In this document: piece by piece, positions 16,411 to 23,564 of the stretch
How positions within the stretch are numbered: position 1 is the stretch's first letter
How the letters are laid out: each line of letters opens with the position of its first letter
NCBI GenBank assembly: GCA_965238265.1
Contig: OZ250185.1
Location: 1,860,001 to 1,924,000 of the forward strand
Direction of reading: 5' to 3'
DNA from: JAJDUF01 sp965238265
GTDB lineage: Bacteria > Chloroflexota > UBA11872 > UBA12225 > JAJDUF01
DNA length: 64,000 bases
Notes under the pieces: model-generated
Told to the model about the DNA's origin: nothing
The model's input: only the letters and a program-made list of their open reading frames with translations
The model's database searches: none
Made by a program: the position numbers and the translations under genes

Positions 16411-17061
16411 GGTGCCCTCGAAGAAGCGGGCCACGGGACAGCGAAAGCCGGGGATGACCGCGCCGCCATCAATCGTCTCGGCAGCGGTGCAACGGCGGCC
16501 GAGACCGCTTGAGGTCCAAACCTCGACCGTCTGCTCGTCAGGATCAACGAGCCACACGAGTTGCACGCCCGCTGCAAAGTAGTCAGCGAGCTTCTGCCGC
16601 AGCTCGCCGGGGCGATCATTGGGGGAGCGGATTTCGACGGCGAGGTCTGGGGGCAAGGCCGCCCGCCCACTGACCAAGGGCGGTGGCAGCCGCTCGTGGC
16701 GCACGAAGGCCACGTCCGGGATACGCACGGTGTCGGGGTCGCGTGCCAGCACAAAGGCCGTGTCGCCGCTGACCGTTCGCCCGACGGTGCGGGCCACGGG
16801 GTCGGTTGCCAGTGCAAGGATGATATTCATCTCGATCCAACCGTGCTGCCAGCCGGCCATCGGCACCTCCCGTAGCTGCCCCCGCACAAGCTCGTATTGC
16901 ATTTCCCCTTCAGGTAGGGTGAATAACTCCTCGGCGGTCGTCGGGCGCGTCCGGCCAACGGCAGCACGCCCATCGGAGCCACTGTGCTTGGTGCGGTTCC
17001 GGCGGGTCGTCGTGCCTGTCCGGGCGGTGGTCTGCTGTGTGGTGACGACGTTGGCAGTCAT
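16384..17061 (-). CDS. Uma2-family endonuclease-like protein (DUF820)
   Basis: 225 aa from the ATG at 17061, with GGAGGG nine bases upstream. RPTTAEELFTLPEGEMQYEL begins the domain. VRIPDVAFVRHERLP supplies the PD residue, and LPPDLAVEIRSPNDRPGELR with KLADYFAAGVQLVWLVDP matches the (D/E)xK PD-(D/E)XK-like core. The family is very abundant in cyanobacteria and Chloroflexota. It is structurally related to restriction-type nucleases and its physiological role is unresolved. The basic, Thr-rich N-terminal 45 residues are unusual. Direct repeats at both ends suggest it belonged to a tandem array. Confidence 0.88.
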   Translation of the reverse strand: MTANVVTTQQTTARTGTTTRRNRTKHSGSDGRAAVGRTRPTTAEELFTLPEGEMQYELVRGQLREVPMAGWQHGWIEMNIILALATDPVARTVGRTVSGDTAFVLARDPDTVRIPDVAFVRHERLPPPLVSGRAALPPDLAVEIRSPNDRPGELRQKLADYFAAGVQLVWLVDPDEQTVEVWTSSGLGRRCTAAETIDGGAVIPGFRCPVARFFEGTAGTSPPQL

Positions 17062-17140
17062 GGTGCTTGGCCCTCCGGTGGGCAATACGGTCGGTGCGTG
17101 TCACCTGATACTATCATGGCCGCAGTGGTGACACGCCGGC
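17059..17140. repeat. Direct repeat, right copy: remnant 3' end of a lost Uma2 gene
   Basis: Matches 16329-16410. On the minus strand it reads the last codons of a Uma2-like C-terminus (AGVSPLRP, TGA), spacer, GGAGGG and the ATG of the existing Uma2 gene. Upstream of about 17141 the similarity stops, so only the 3' tip of a former upstream Uma2 paralogue survives. Confidence 0.8.
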
Positions 17141-17237
17141 TTGCACAATCCGATCAATCAGGTGGAAGTCAAGGTGGTGCAAGCTGTCGCCGTCAGTTGA
17201 GCCGCTTGATCCACGAAAGGGCGTGGGTAGTTAAGCT

Positions 17238-18584
17238 ATGTACGACGAAAGCGCAGCCTACGCAGTTGCCGAGCACGTGCTGAAGCGCTCGCCGGCCGAC
17301 CAGACCGAGGTGGTGCTTTGGGCGGAGCGCAGCCAGTTGACGCGGTTCGCCAATAACACCATCCATCAGCATGTCGCAGAAGAAGACGCCCAAGTCACCG
17401 TGCGAGCAGTCTTCGGCCAACGAGTGGGGGTTGCATCGGGCAACCAGCTCGACCCCGACAGCCTGGATGAGGTGGTGGATCGCGCCGCGACCATCGCCCG
17501 CGTGCAGCCCGAGAACCCCGACTTCGAGAGCCTTCCTACTCCGGAGATTTGGGAGCGGACCGCTGCCTATTGCGAGTCTACGGCCACCTGCACACCGCAG
17601 CGGCGGGCAGAGGCAGTCGCAGCGATCACCGATGCGGCGGCGGCGGCGGGACTGCAAGCCGCCGGCGCGTTCAGCACGGAGACGGTGACGCTGGCGGTGG
17701 CCAACTCGCTGGGCACGTGTACCTACCACCCGTTCACCGTCGCCGACCTGCACGCCGTCGCGATGGATGACGGGGCATCGGGCTACGCTACCACGGCGAG
17801 CACCGACGTTGACGCGCTCGACGCCGGCAACGTGGCCGCGGAAGCGATAGATCGAGCGGTACGCAGCCGCCACCCCCGCGCCATCGAACCGGGCGAGTAC
17901 GAGGTCCTGCTGGAACCGCCGGCCGTCGCGGAGCTGCTGGACTACACGGCCTACGCCGGCCTGAGCGGACTCTCCGTCTTGGAGGAGCGCAGTTTCCTGA
18001 ACGAGCTACAGGGACAGCGGGCGCTCGATCCCAAGCTCTCGATCTGGGACGATGGTCACGACCGCGGCGGAATCCCCATCCCCTTCGACTTCGAGGGGGT
18101 ACCCAAGCGTCGCGTGCTGTTCGTGGATCGCGGGACTCTCCGCGAGGCGGTCTACGACTCGGTCACGGGGCGGCGCGCCGGTGTGCGCTCTACGGGCCAT
18201 GCCTTACCGGCGCCCAACACGTATGGCCCTTTGCCCATGCATCTCGTCATGGGCGCCGGGGACCACACGCGCGACGAGATGATCGCCGACATCGAGCGCG
18301 GTCTGTGGATCACCCGCTTCTGGTACGTGAACATCGTGCATCCGTTGAGTGTCACGCTGACAGGCACCACCCGCGACGGCACCTTCCTCATCGAGAATGG
18401 CGAGGTGGTGGGGCCAGTGCAGAACTTGCGCTTCACCCAGAGCGTCCTCGACGCCCTCAAGGAAGTGCCGATGATCGGCCAGGACCGCCAACTCATCCGC
18501 GGCTGGTTCGGTGGTGCCGTCGTACCACCGCTACGGTTGTCCCGCTTCACCTTCAGCGGCGTCAGCGCCGAGAGCAGCACGTGA
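17238..18584 (+). CDS. pmbA: PmbA/TldE-family protein (TldD partner)
   Basis: 448 aa. The N-terminal domain LTRFANNTIHQHVAEEDAQV and the ALDAGNVAAEAIDRAVRSRH region are typical of TldE/PmbA. The zinc HExxxH motif is absent; the equivalent place reads VLLEPPAVAELLDYTAYAGL, as expected for the non-catalytic partner. The C-terminal part (FRDG-like GTFLIENGEVVGPVQNLRFT and FSGVSAES) matches the family fold. It probably forms a TldD-TldE heterodimer with the product of 14293. The start has little ribosome-site signal, but the alignable N-terminus begins here. Confidence 0.9.
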   Translation: MYDESAAYAVAEHVLKRSPADQTEVVLWAERSQLTRFANNTIHQHVAEEDAQVTVRAVFGQRVGVASGNQLDPDSLDEVVDRAATIARVQPENPDFESLPTPEIWERTAAYCESTATCTPQRRAEAVAAITDAAAAAGLQAAGAFSTETVTLAVANSLGTCTYHPFTVADLHAVAMDDGASGYATTASTDVDALDAGNVAAEAIDRAVRSRHPRAIEPGEYEVLLEPPAVAELLDYTAYAGLSGLSVLEERSFLNELQGQRALDPKLSIWDDGHDRGGIPIPFDFEGVPKRRVLFVDRGTLREAVYDSVTGRRAGVRSTGHALPAPNTYGPLPMHLVMGAGDHTRDEMIADIERGLWITRFWYVNIVHPLSVTLTGTTRDGTFLIENGEVVGPVQNLRFTQSVLDALKEVPMIGQDRQLIRGWFGGAVVPPLRLSRFTFSGVSAESST

Positions 18585-18608
18585 GCGACGCGAGGATCAT
18601 CGGCCGGT

Positions 18609-19349
18609 CTATGTGGCGTGGAACTCTTGGAAGGTGATCTCGTCGGCGTCGGTGTGGAGTAGGTAGTAGCGGAAGGGGTGCTCGCACAAGGCACCGCCGA
18701 TGAAGTAGGTGACGCCGTTGTGCGTGACCAGCGGATGCCCACGGTGCAGATGCCCACTCAGCGCGAGGATTCGCCGCGGCGACGCTTCTAGGATGGCCCG
18801 TATCTCGCCATCGTTCACGTAGTTGTAGCGATAGGCGCTATCGTGGTGCTCCTGCTCCGGGTACAGGACATAGTGCTGGAGCAGGATAGTATGCTCGATG
18901 CCTGAGGGCGTGCTACTCAGGAGCTGACGCATCTCTTTCAGCAACTCAGGCTGGCGGGAAGCGCACCGCATCTCGTGATCGAACGTATCGTCGCCGAACG
19001 TGATGATCTCGCAGTTGCCACTGCGGAGCACCCGAGGCGGCTGCGGCAGGACCCGATAGAAGACCTCGGGGGCCGGGTCGTGGTTGCCGGGAATGATGAC
19101 GAACGGTATTCCCGATCCGGTCAGCATCTCCCGCAGCGAAACGAGATCGGCATCGAGCCGTGGGTCAGCGAGCGGCGCATCCACATTGTCACCGGCGACA
19201 AGCACAAGCTCCACGCCAGCGTTCCGGAAACGTTGCAGGCAGCGCCGAAACAAGGCGCCGACCCGGCGCAGCTCGCGCTGCGGATTTGGCGAGTCACCGG
19301 GCACAGCTTCCCGATAGTGCAGGTCGGTGACAAAGCCGATTCTCACCAC
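18609..19349 (-). CDS. Calcineurin-like metallophosphoesterase
   Basis: 246 aa from the GTG at 19349 (GAGG seven bases upstream; GTG 19346 is equally possible). The longer frame runs into repeat sequence. The dimetal motifs occur in order: GFVTDLHY (D-x-H), VAGDNVD (GDxxD), IIPGNHD (GNHD), and GHLHRGHP (GHxH). LLQHYVLYP supplies the remaining His. Family members hydrolyse phosphomonoesters, phosphodiesters or cAMP; the substrate is unknown. It lies on the same strand after rplL, in the place rpoB often occupies. Confidence 0.9.
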   Translation of the reverse strand: MVRIGFVTDLHYREAVPGDSPNPQRELRRVGALFRRCLQRFRNAGVELVLVAGDNVDAPLADPRLDADLVSLREMLTGSGIPFVIIPGNHDPAPEVFYRVLPQPPRVLRSGNCEIITFGDDTFDHEMRCASRQPELLKEMRQLLSSTPSGIEHTILLQHYVLYPEQEHHDSAYRYNYVNDGEIRAILEASPRRILALSGHLHRGHPLVTHNGVTYFIGGALCEHPFRYYLLHTDADEITFQEFHAT

Positions 19350-19390
19350 GACTTGTCCTCGTGCGCCAGCGGCCGCCGCGCCGGCGACCG

Positions 19391-19475
19391 CACCCTCTCC
19401 CTGGCCCTCCCCCGTGCTGATGCACAGGGGAGGGAAGTACCGTCCCCCTGCGGAGCGGGGGGACCATAGGGGGGC
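19391..19475. repeat. Dispersed palindromic repeat, GGGGGA-hairpin family
   Basis: Two hairpins as at 3978: CCCTCCCC/GGGGAGGG and GTCCCCCTG/CGGAGCGGGGGGAC, followed by CATAGGGGGGCCGG. It lies between rplL and the metallophosphoesterase gene. Confidence 0.8.
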
Positions 19476-19525
19476 CGGAAATGACGGACGGCCGCTCCAG
19501 GCCGGTAGCAACCGGCAACCTCGCG

Positions 19526-19918
19526 CTACTTGATCTCGACGACGGCGCCGACTGCCTCCAGCTTGCCCTTGGCTTCCTCGGCGTCTTCCTTGCTGAGGGC
19601 CTCCTTGACCGGAGTTGGCGCAGCCTCGACGACGGCCTTGGCCTCCTTGAGACCGAGACTGGTCAGCTCGCGGACGACCTTGATGACCGGGACCTTGGTC
19701 GGGCCGATCTCTTGCAAGATCACGTCGAATTCGGTCTGCTCTTCTTCCTCCGGCTCCTCGGCGGCCTCAGCCCCGGCGGCCGCCGGCGCCGCGGCGGCCA
19801 TGGGCACGGCCGCACTCACGCCCCACTTTTCCTGAAGCGCCTTGGAAAGCTCCGCAACCTCAAGTACCGTGAGGTTGCTCAGTTCCTCGATCAGCTGCTC
19901 GACCTTCTCGCTAGCCAT
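19526..19918 (-). CDS. rplL: 50S ribosomal protein L7/L12
   Basis: 130 aa. The N-terminal dimerisation domain MASEKVEQLIEELSNLTVLE is followed by an Ala-rich hinge (AAVPMAAAAPAAAGAEAAEE), then the C-terminal domain with EIGPTKVPVIKVVRELTSLG and LKEAKAVVEAAPTPVKEALS, which contacts translation factors. The length is normal. It forms the ribosomal stalk with L10 and is the last ribosomal gene of the operon here. rpoB does not follow within the window. Confidence 0.98.
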   Translation of the reverse strand: MASEKVEQLIEELSNLTVLEVAELSKALQEKWGVSAAVPMAAAAPAAAGAEAAEEPEEEEQTEFDVILQEIGPTKVPVIKVVRELTSLGLKEAKAVVEAAPTPVKEALSKEDAEEAKGKLEAVGAVVEIK

Positions 19919-20050
19919 GGTCTGTTTCCCCTTTCACCGTAACTTCACTGAGCTTCACGACTGAGCGTCCTAACCGCTCTTGCGCCTCCCGTCCTGCCGG
20001 CCCCCGGCGCTGTCAGTGCCGGCGGGGCCGAGGCGAGGGCCGTCTGCACA

Positions 20051-20617
20051 CTATGCTTCTGCACCTCCCAGCTGCTCGGCGCGCGCCTCGAATACCCGTA
20101 CCAGCCCTCCGGCCGCGCCATCCAAGATGCGGACAACCTCCCCGGCCGGCCCCTGCGGGCCGAGCAGCCCGGCAAGCTGCGTGAGCGGGCCAGCGATGGC
20201 GCCGACAAGCTCGGCTTGCAGCTGCGCGCGCCCCGGCATGGTGGCCAGCGCCATCACCTCCTCGGTGTTCAGCGGCTGGCCGCCGAGCAGCCCGCCCCGG
20301 ACGCCGAGGTTCTGATTCCCGCGCATGAAGTCCCGCAGCACCCGCACGGCTGCCCCGAACTCGTCCTGGCAGAAGACGACGGCACTTGGCCCCTCCAAGA
20401 ACGGTGCCAGCGCGCCGGCCCCCGTCTGCTCGGCGGCGACCTTCATCAGCCTGTTCTTGATCACCCGGTAGGTGGCAGCGGTGTGCTGCAAGTTGTTGCG
20501 CAGAGCATTCATCTCCGGCGTGTTCAGGCCACGATAGTCAGTGACGATCATGCACTGCGACGGCTGGATGAGATCGGCCAGGAGCGCCACATTCGCCCGT
20601 TTCGCCTCAGTTACCAT
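20051..20617 (-). CDS. rplJ: 50S ribosomal protein L10
   Basis: 188 aa. MVTEAKRANVALLADLIQPS and MIVTDYRGLNTPEMNALRNN form the rRNA-binding N-terminal domain; TYRVIKNRLMKVAAEQ is strongly conserved. The C-terminal helix (about residue 155 on) anchors L7/L12 dimers. It is preceded by a structured leader (20660-20862) that probably gives autogenous control by the L10-L12 complex. rplL follows after 130 bp. Confidence 0.98.
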   Translation of the reverse strand: MVTEAKRANVALLADLIQPSQCMIVTDYRGLNTPEMNALRNNLQHTAATYRVIKNRLMKVAAEQTGAGALAPFLEGPSAVVFCQDEFGAAVRVLRDFMRGNQNLGVRGGLLGGQPLNTEEVMALATMPGRAQLQAELVGAIAGPLTQLAGLLGPQGPAGEVVRILDGAAGGLVRVFEARAEQLGGAEA

Positions 20618-20659
20618 TCGCTGTCTCCATACTCGCTACTCGTTGTGCGTCACCGCCCC

Positions 20660-20830
20660 CAGAACGCAAAACGCCTCCGCCAGCATCGCCGGCAGAGGTG
20701 CCTCAGTTCGCACACCAACGTGCTGCACGCAAGTTGGTGTTGCTCGCTATGAGGCCTCGGCCGGCCACCCGGCTCAATGCCGGGTGGATTGGTGCGTGGA
20801 GCACACCGGCTGTCTTAGGCGCTTCCGTGT
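20660..20830 (-). promoter_or_regulatory. L10 leader (autoregulatory mRNA element)
   Basis: On the minus strand upstream of rplJ the RNA reads AAGACAGCCGGTGTGC, then CGGCATTGAGCCGGG, then GGCCGGCCGAGGCCTCATA. This matches the layout of the known L10-leader (AAGACAGcaGGugc ... cuuaAu ... CCuGCCGAGGu), where the GCCGG and CCGGC strands pair to form the L10(L12)4 binding platform. It is followed by an 8-bp hairpin ACACCAAC/GTTGGTGT and by an intrinsic-terminator-like stem. Recognised by eye; a covariance-model search would confirm it. Confidence 0.75.
20665..20698 (-). terminator. Attenuator-type terminator before rplJ
   Basis: On the minus strand the arms CCTCTGCCGG and CTGGCGGAGG (loop CGATG, two wobble pairs) are followed by CGTTTTGCG. 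A 10-bp stem and a short U-run within the L10 leader suggest transcription attenuation coupled to L10 binding. Confidence 0.65.
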
Positions 20831-20831
20831 T

Positions 20832-20862
20832 CGTGACGGCCGCAGGTCCTGCGGCCGTCACG
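20832..20862. repeat. 31-bp perfect palindrome between rplA and the L10 leader
   Basis: The arms CGTGACGGCCGCAGG and CCTGCGGCCGTCACG are perfect 15-mers around a single T. It could be an rplA terminator or an RNase processing hairpin; no U-run follows on the minus strand. Confidence 0.8.
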
Positions 20863-20916
20863 GTCTCTCGCTATCTTGGCGCTTGCTCTTGCTCCGGGTC
20901 CGCCCGTTTCGCCGTG

Positions 20917-21630
20917 CTACTCTGCGGTTGTCGCCAACGCGACGGCCGCCCCGACATCCACGCGCACCGCCGGTCCCATCGTCGGAGCGAGCGTGATCGA
21001 GCGGACAAACTGACCCTTCGCACCCGATGGACGAGCGGCGTTCACGTTGGCCATCAGGGCGGTCAGGTTGCTCACGAGGTCGTCTTCACTAAAGGATACC
21101 TTGCCGACGGGTACGTGCAACAATCCGGTACGATCAGCGCGGAACTCGACCCGCCCGCCCTTGATCTCGCGGATGGCCGATGCGAGGTCGAACGTGACCG
21201 TGCCGGTGCGAGGACTAGGCATCAGGCCCCGCGGCCCGAGAATACGGCCCAAGCGTCCGACCTGCCCCATCATATCCGGCGTCGCGACCACGGCATCGAA
21301 TTCCAGCCAACCATCCTGAATCTGCTTGGCGTACTCCGCACCGCCGACGTAATCGGCGCCGGCTGCCTCGGCTTCAGCCACCTTTTCGCCTTGGGCAAAC
21401 GCGAGAACGCGCACCGAGCGGCCGGTGCCAGCCGGCAGAGTCACCGTGCTGCGTACCTGCTGCTCGGCTTGGCGCGGGTCAATGCCCAGTCGGATATGGG
21501 CTTCTACCGTCCCGTCGAACGTGCTGAACGACACTTTCTTGACCAGTCCGACCGCTTCTTCGAGGGGGTACAACTTGCTGCCGTCAACCAGCTTCGCTGC
21601 CTGCTCGTACTTTTTACCGTTCTTGGGCAT
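20917..21630 (-). CDS. rplA: 50S ribosomal protein L1
   Basis: 237 aa. MPKNGKKYEQAAKLVDGSKL and AVGLVKKVSFSTFDGTVEAH begin domain I; GRILGPRGLMPSPRTGTVTF is the classic L1 signature. FVRSITLAPTMGPAVRVDVG ends the protein. It binds 23S rRNA at the exit-site stalk and in many bacteria represses its own operon. It lies 152 bp downstream of rplK, a gap unusually filled by two palindromic repeats. Confidence 0.98.
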   Translation of the reverse strand: MPKNGKKYEQAAKLVDGSKLYPLEEAVGLVKKVSFSTFDGTVEAHIRLGIDPRQAEQQVRSTVTLPAGTGRSVRVLAFAQGEKVAEAEAAGADYVGGAEYAKQIQDGWLEFDAVVATPDMMGQVGRLGRILGPRGLMPSPRTGTVTFDLASAIREIKGGRVEFRADRTGLLHVPVGKVSFSEDDLVSNLTALMANVNAARPSGAKGQFVRSITLAPTMGPAVRVDVGAAVALATTAE

Positions 21631-21682
21631 TACTCACTCCCTACCAGGGTCTTGTGGCCGGCGCTGCTGACATTTCCCGGTC

Positions 21683-21760
21683 ATTCCCGCGAAAGCGGGA
21701 ATCCAGGGCGGGTGTACCGACCGCGGCACTAGGCGCCTGGATTCCGGCTTCCGCCGGAAT
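21683..21760. repeat. Pair of ATTCC palindromes inside the ribosomal operon
   Basis: ATTCCCGCGAAAGCGGGAAT (21683-21702) matches the ATTCCCN8GGGAAT pattern of the neisserial dRS3 repeat. The second hairpin, ATTCCGGCTTCCGCCGGAAT (21741-21760), lies in inverted context (TGGATTCC...GGAATGAC). The pair sits between rplK and rplA, which are usually separated by only a few bases. Confidence 0.85.
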
Positions 21761-21782
21761 GACGAGATGGAGGCGTGGCACC

Positions 21783-22208
21783 CTAGCCCGACACCTCAAT
21801 GCCCATGCTGCGGGCCGTTCCGGCGATGATCCGCTTGGCGGCCTCAATGTCCGTCGTGTTCAGATCGGGCATCTTGATCTTGGCCACGGCTTCCAGCTGT
21901 GCCGGGGTTATCGTGGCTACCGTCTCTCGACCGGGCGCCTGCGCCCCCTTCTCGATGGCCAGCTCCTTGCGGATCAGCCCGGCCGTCGGCGGCGCCTTCG
22001 TCACAAAGCTGAATGAGCGATCTGCGTAGATCGTGATCTCTGCCGGAACGATCATCCCGACCTGATCCGACGTGCGCTCATTGTATTCCTTGAAGAAGGC
22101 CATCATGTTGATGCCGTACTGCCCTAGCGCGGACCCCACCGCCGGGGTTGGTCGCGCCTCTCCCGCTTCGATCTGTAGTTTGACGACGGCCTTCACTTTG
22201 CGTGCCAT
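21783..22208 (-). CDS. rplK: 50S ribosomal protein L11
   Basis: 141 aa, normal length. MARKVKAVVKLQIEAGEARP followed by TPAVGSALGQYGINMMAFFK is the Pro-rich N-terminal domain (thiostrepton-region binding), and KMPDLNTTDIEAAKRIIAGT with ARSMGIEVSG is the rRNA-binding C-terminal domain with the standard ending. It works with L7/L12 at the GTPase-associated centre. It lies downstream of nusG. Confidence 0.98.
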   Translation of the reverse strand: MARKVKAVVKLQIEAGEARPTPAVGSALGQYGINMMAFFKEYNERTSDQVGMIVPAEITIYADRSFSFVTKAPPTAGLIRKELAIEKGAQAPGRETVATITPAQLEAVAKIKMPDLNTTDIEAAKRIIAGTARSMGIEVSG

Positions 22209-22358
22209 TGCGCTACATCCCTCGACTTTGCTTGCTGAGACGGCTGTGCTTCATCACTACGGGCGACTACAGCGGACTGTCGGCCTGTAAGCCCTGTATC
22301 AATCCCGACGCCGGACGTTCTCGGAAGAGCAACCCGTATTGGCCGGCCACTGGGTCGC

Positions 22359-22934
22359 CTAGCTCTTTTCCACCTGGAGGAAGTCAAGCTCGACCGGTGT
22401 TTCCCGGCCAAACATCGAAACGAGGACCCGCAGCTTGCCCCGGTCCTGGCTCACCTGATCAACAATGCCGAGGAACTCGGTGAACGGCCCGTCTATGATC
22501 TTGACCCGCTCGCCGGTCTCGAAGGTGATCCGCACCTGCGGCGTATCATCCTGCATCGGCTTGAGGATCGAGTCCACCTCCTCCTGCGGGAGTGGCGTTG
22601 GCGTGCTCCCGGCGCCCACAAAGCTCGTGACGCCGGGGGTGTGACGCACGACGTGCCACGAGTCGTTCGCCAGGATCATATTGACGAGGACGTAGCCGGG
22701 CAGAATCTTGCGCTGCACGGTGCGGCGCTGGCCTTGGCGAATCTCGATCTGCTCCTCCGTGGGCACGACAACCTCGAACACCTTGTCCTCCATAGCCATC
22801 GAGTTAATGCGGTGCTCCAAGTTCGTCTTGACCTTGTTCTCGTAGCCTGAGTACGTGTAGAGCACGTACCACTCCCGACCGTCATCAGGCTGCGTCTCGG
22901 TGGTGGTCTCTTCAGCCACTTCCGGGGTGACCAT
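22359..22934 (-). CDS. nusG: Transcription termination/antitermination factor NusG
   Basis: 191 aa. After a 20-residue acidic leader the NGN domain begins EWYVLYTYSGYENKVKTNLE; RKILPGYVLVNMILANDSWH and VVRHTPGVTSFVG complete it. The C-terminal KOW domain carries FETGERVKIIDGPFTEFLGI. NusG binds RNA polymerase and links it to Rho or ribosomes. It lies 17 bp after secE and upstream of rplK, the standard order. Confidence 0.97.
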   Translation of the reverse strand: MVTPEVAEETTTETQPDDGREWYVLYTYSGYENKVKTNLEHRINSMAMEDKVFEVVVPTEEQIEIRQGQRRTVQRKILPGYVLVNMILANDSWHVVRHTPGVTSFVGAGSTPTPLPQEEVDSILKPMQDDTPQVRITFETGERVKIIDGPFTEFLGIVDQVSQDRGKLRVLVSMFGRETPVELDFLQVEKS

Positions 22935-22951
22935 CGTCGTACCTCGTTATC

Positions 22952-23302
22952 CTACGCCGGGCCAATGATGAGCGCCGCAAAACGACTAAAGAGCCAATCC
23001 ATACCGCCGAGCAGGAAACCCATGACTGCGGACATGGCCACCACCATGAGGGTGAGGTTGCGGACCTGCAATGGCGTGGGCCACGTCACACGCCGCAGCT
23101 CCGCTACCGCATTGCGCACTATGCCAAATCGCGGGCGTACTCGCGGCGAGGCCGCCAAGCCACGCAGCGATGGAGACGGGCGGGAGCGGCGCGTTCCACC
23201 GCTGCGCGTGCGCTTCGTCTTGGCCATGCGCCGGCGAGCAGCACGTCCTGCCTTCGAGTCGGTAGGCTCCTGCACGGCGGCGTTGCGGCGTCTGACCACC
23301 AT
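22952..23302 (-). CDS. secE: Preprotein translocase subunit SecE
   Basis: 116 aa. A long basic, Arg-rich N-terminal region precedes the conserved amphipathic segment IVRNAVAELRRVTWPTPLQV and a single transmembrane helix (NLTLMVVAMSAVMGFLLGGM), the minimal SecE design. The start may instead be the Met at MAKTKRTRS, 25 codons in; the conserved part is unaffected. It lies between rpmG and nusG. Confidence 0.95.
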   Translation of the reverse strand: MVVRRRNAAVQEPTDSKAGRAARRRMAKTKRTRSGGTRRSRPSPSLRGLAASPRVRPRFGIVRNAVAELRRVTWPTPLQVRNLTLMVVAMSAVMGFLLGGMDWLFSRFAALIIGPA

Positions 23303-23356
23303 CTATGCTCTCCTAACCTTGAGACTACTACACTCAGCCTAACCGCACCACCGTAG

Positions 23357-23521
23357 CTATCGCGTCTCGCGGTGCAGCTGATGAGCGCGGCAGCGACGGC
23401 AGTACTTGTTCAGGGCCAGCCGGCCGGTATCGTTGCGGCGATTCTTCGTGGTGGTGTAGTTGCGCTCCCGGCACTGCTCGCACGCGAGCGTGACAACTAC
23501 GCGATCTCCTCTTCTGGCCAT
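23357..23521 (-). CDS. rpmG: 50S ribosomal protein L33
   Basis: 54 aa from the ATG at 23521, with TTGGAGGAAG upstream; the longer frame is not needed. VTLACEQCRERNYTTTKNRR and YCRRCRAHQLHRETR hold two CxxC pairs, i.e. the zinc-binding L33 form. It lies between tuf and secE. Confidence 0.96.
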   Translation of the reverse strand: MARRGDRVVVTLACEQCRERNYTTTKNRRNDTGRLALNKYCRRCRAHQLHRETR

Positions 23522-23564
23522 GCGCTCTTCCTCCAATGTTACGCTGCGGTCGTGGCTGCTGGCG

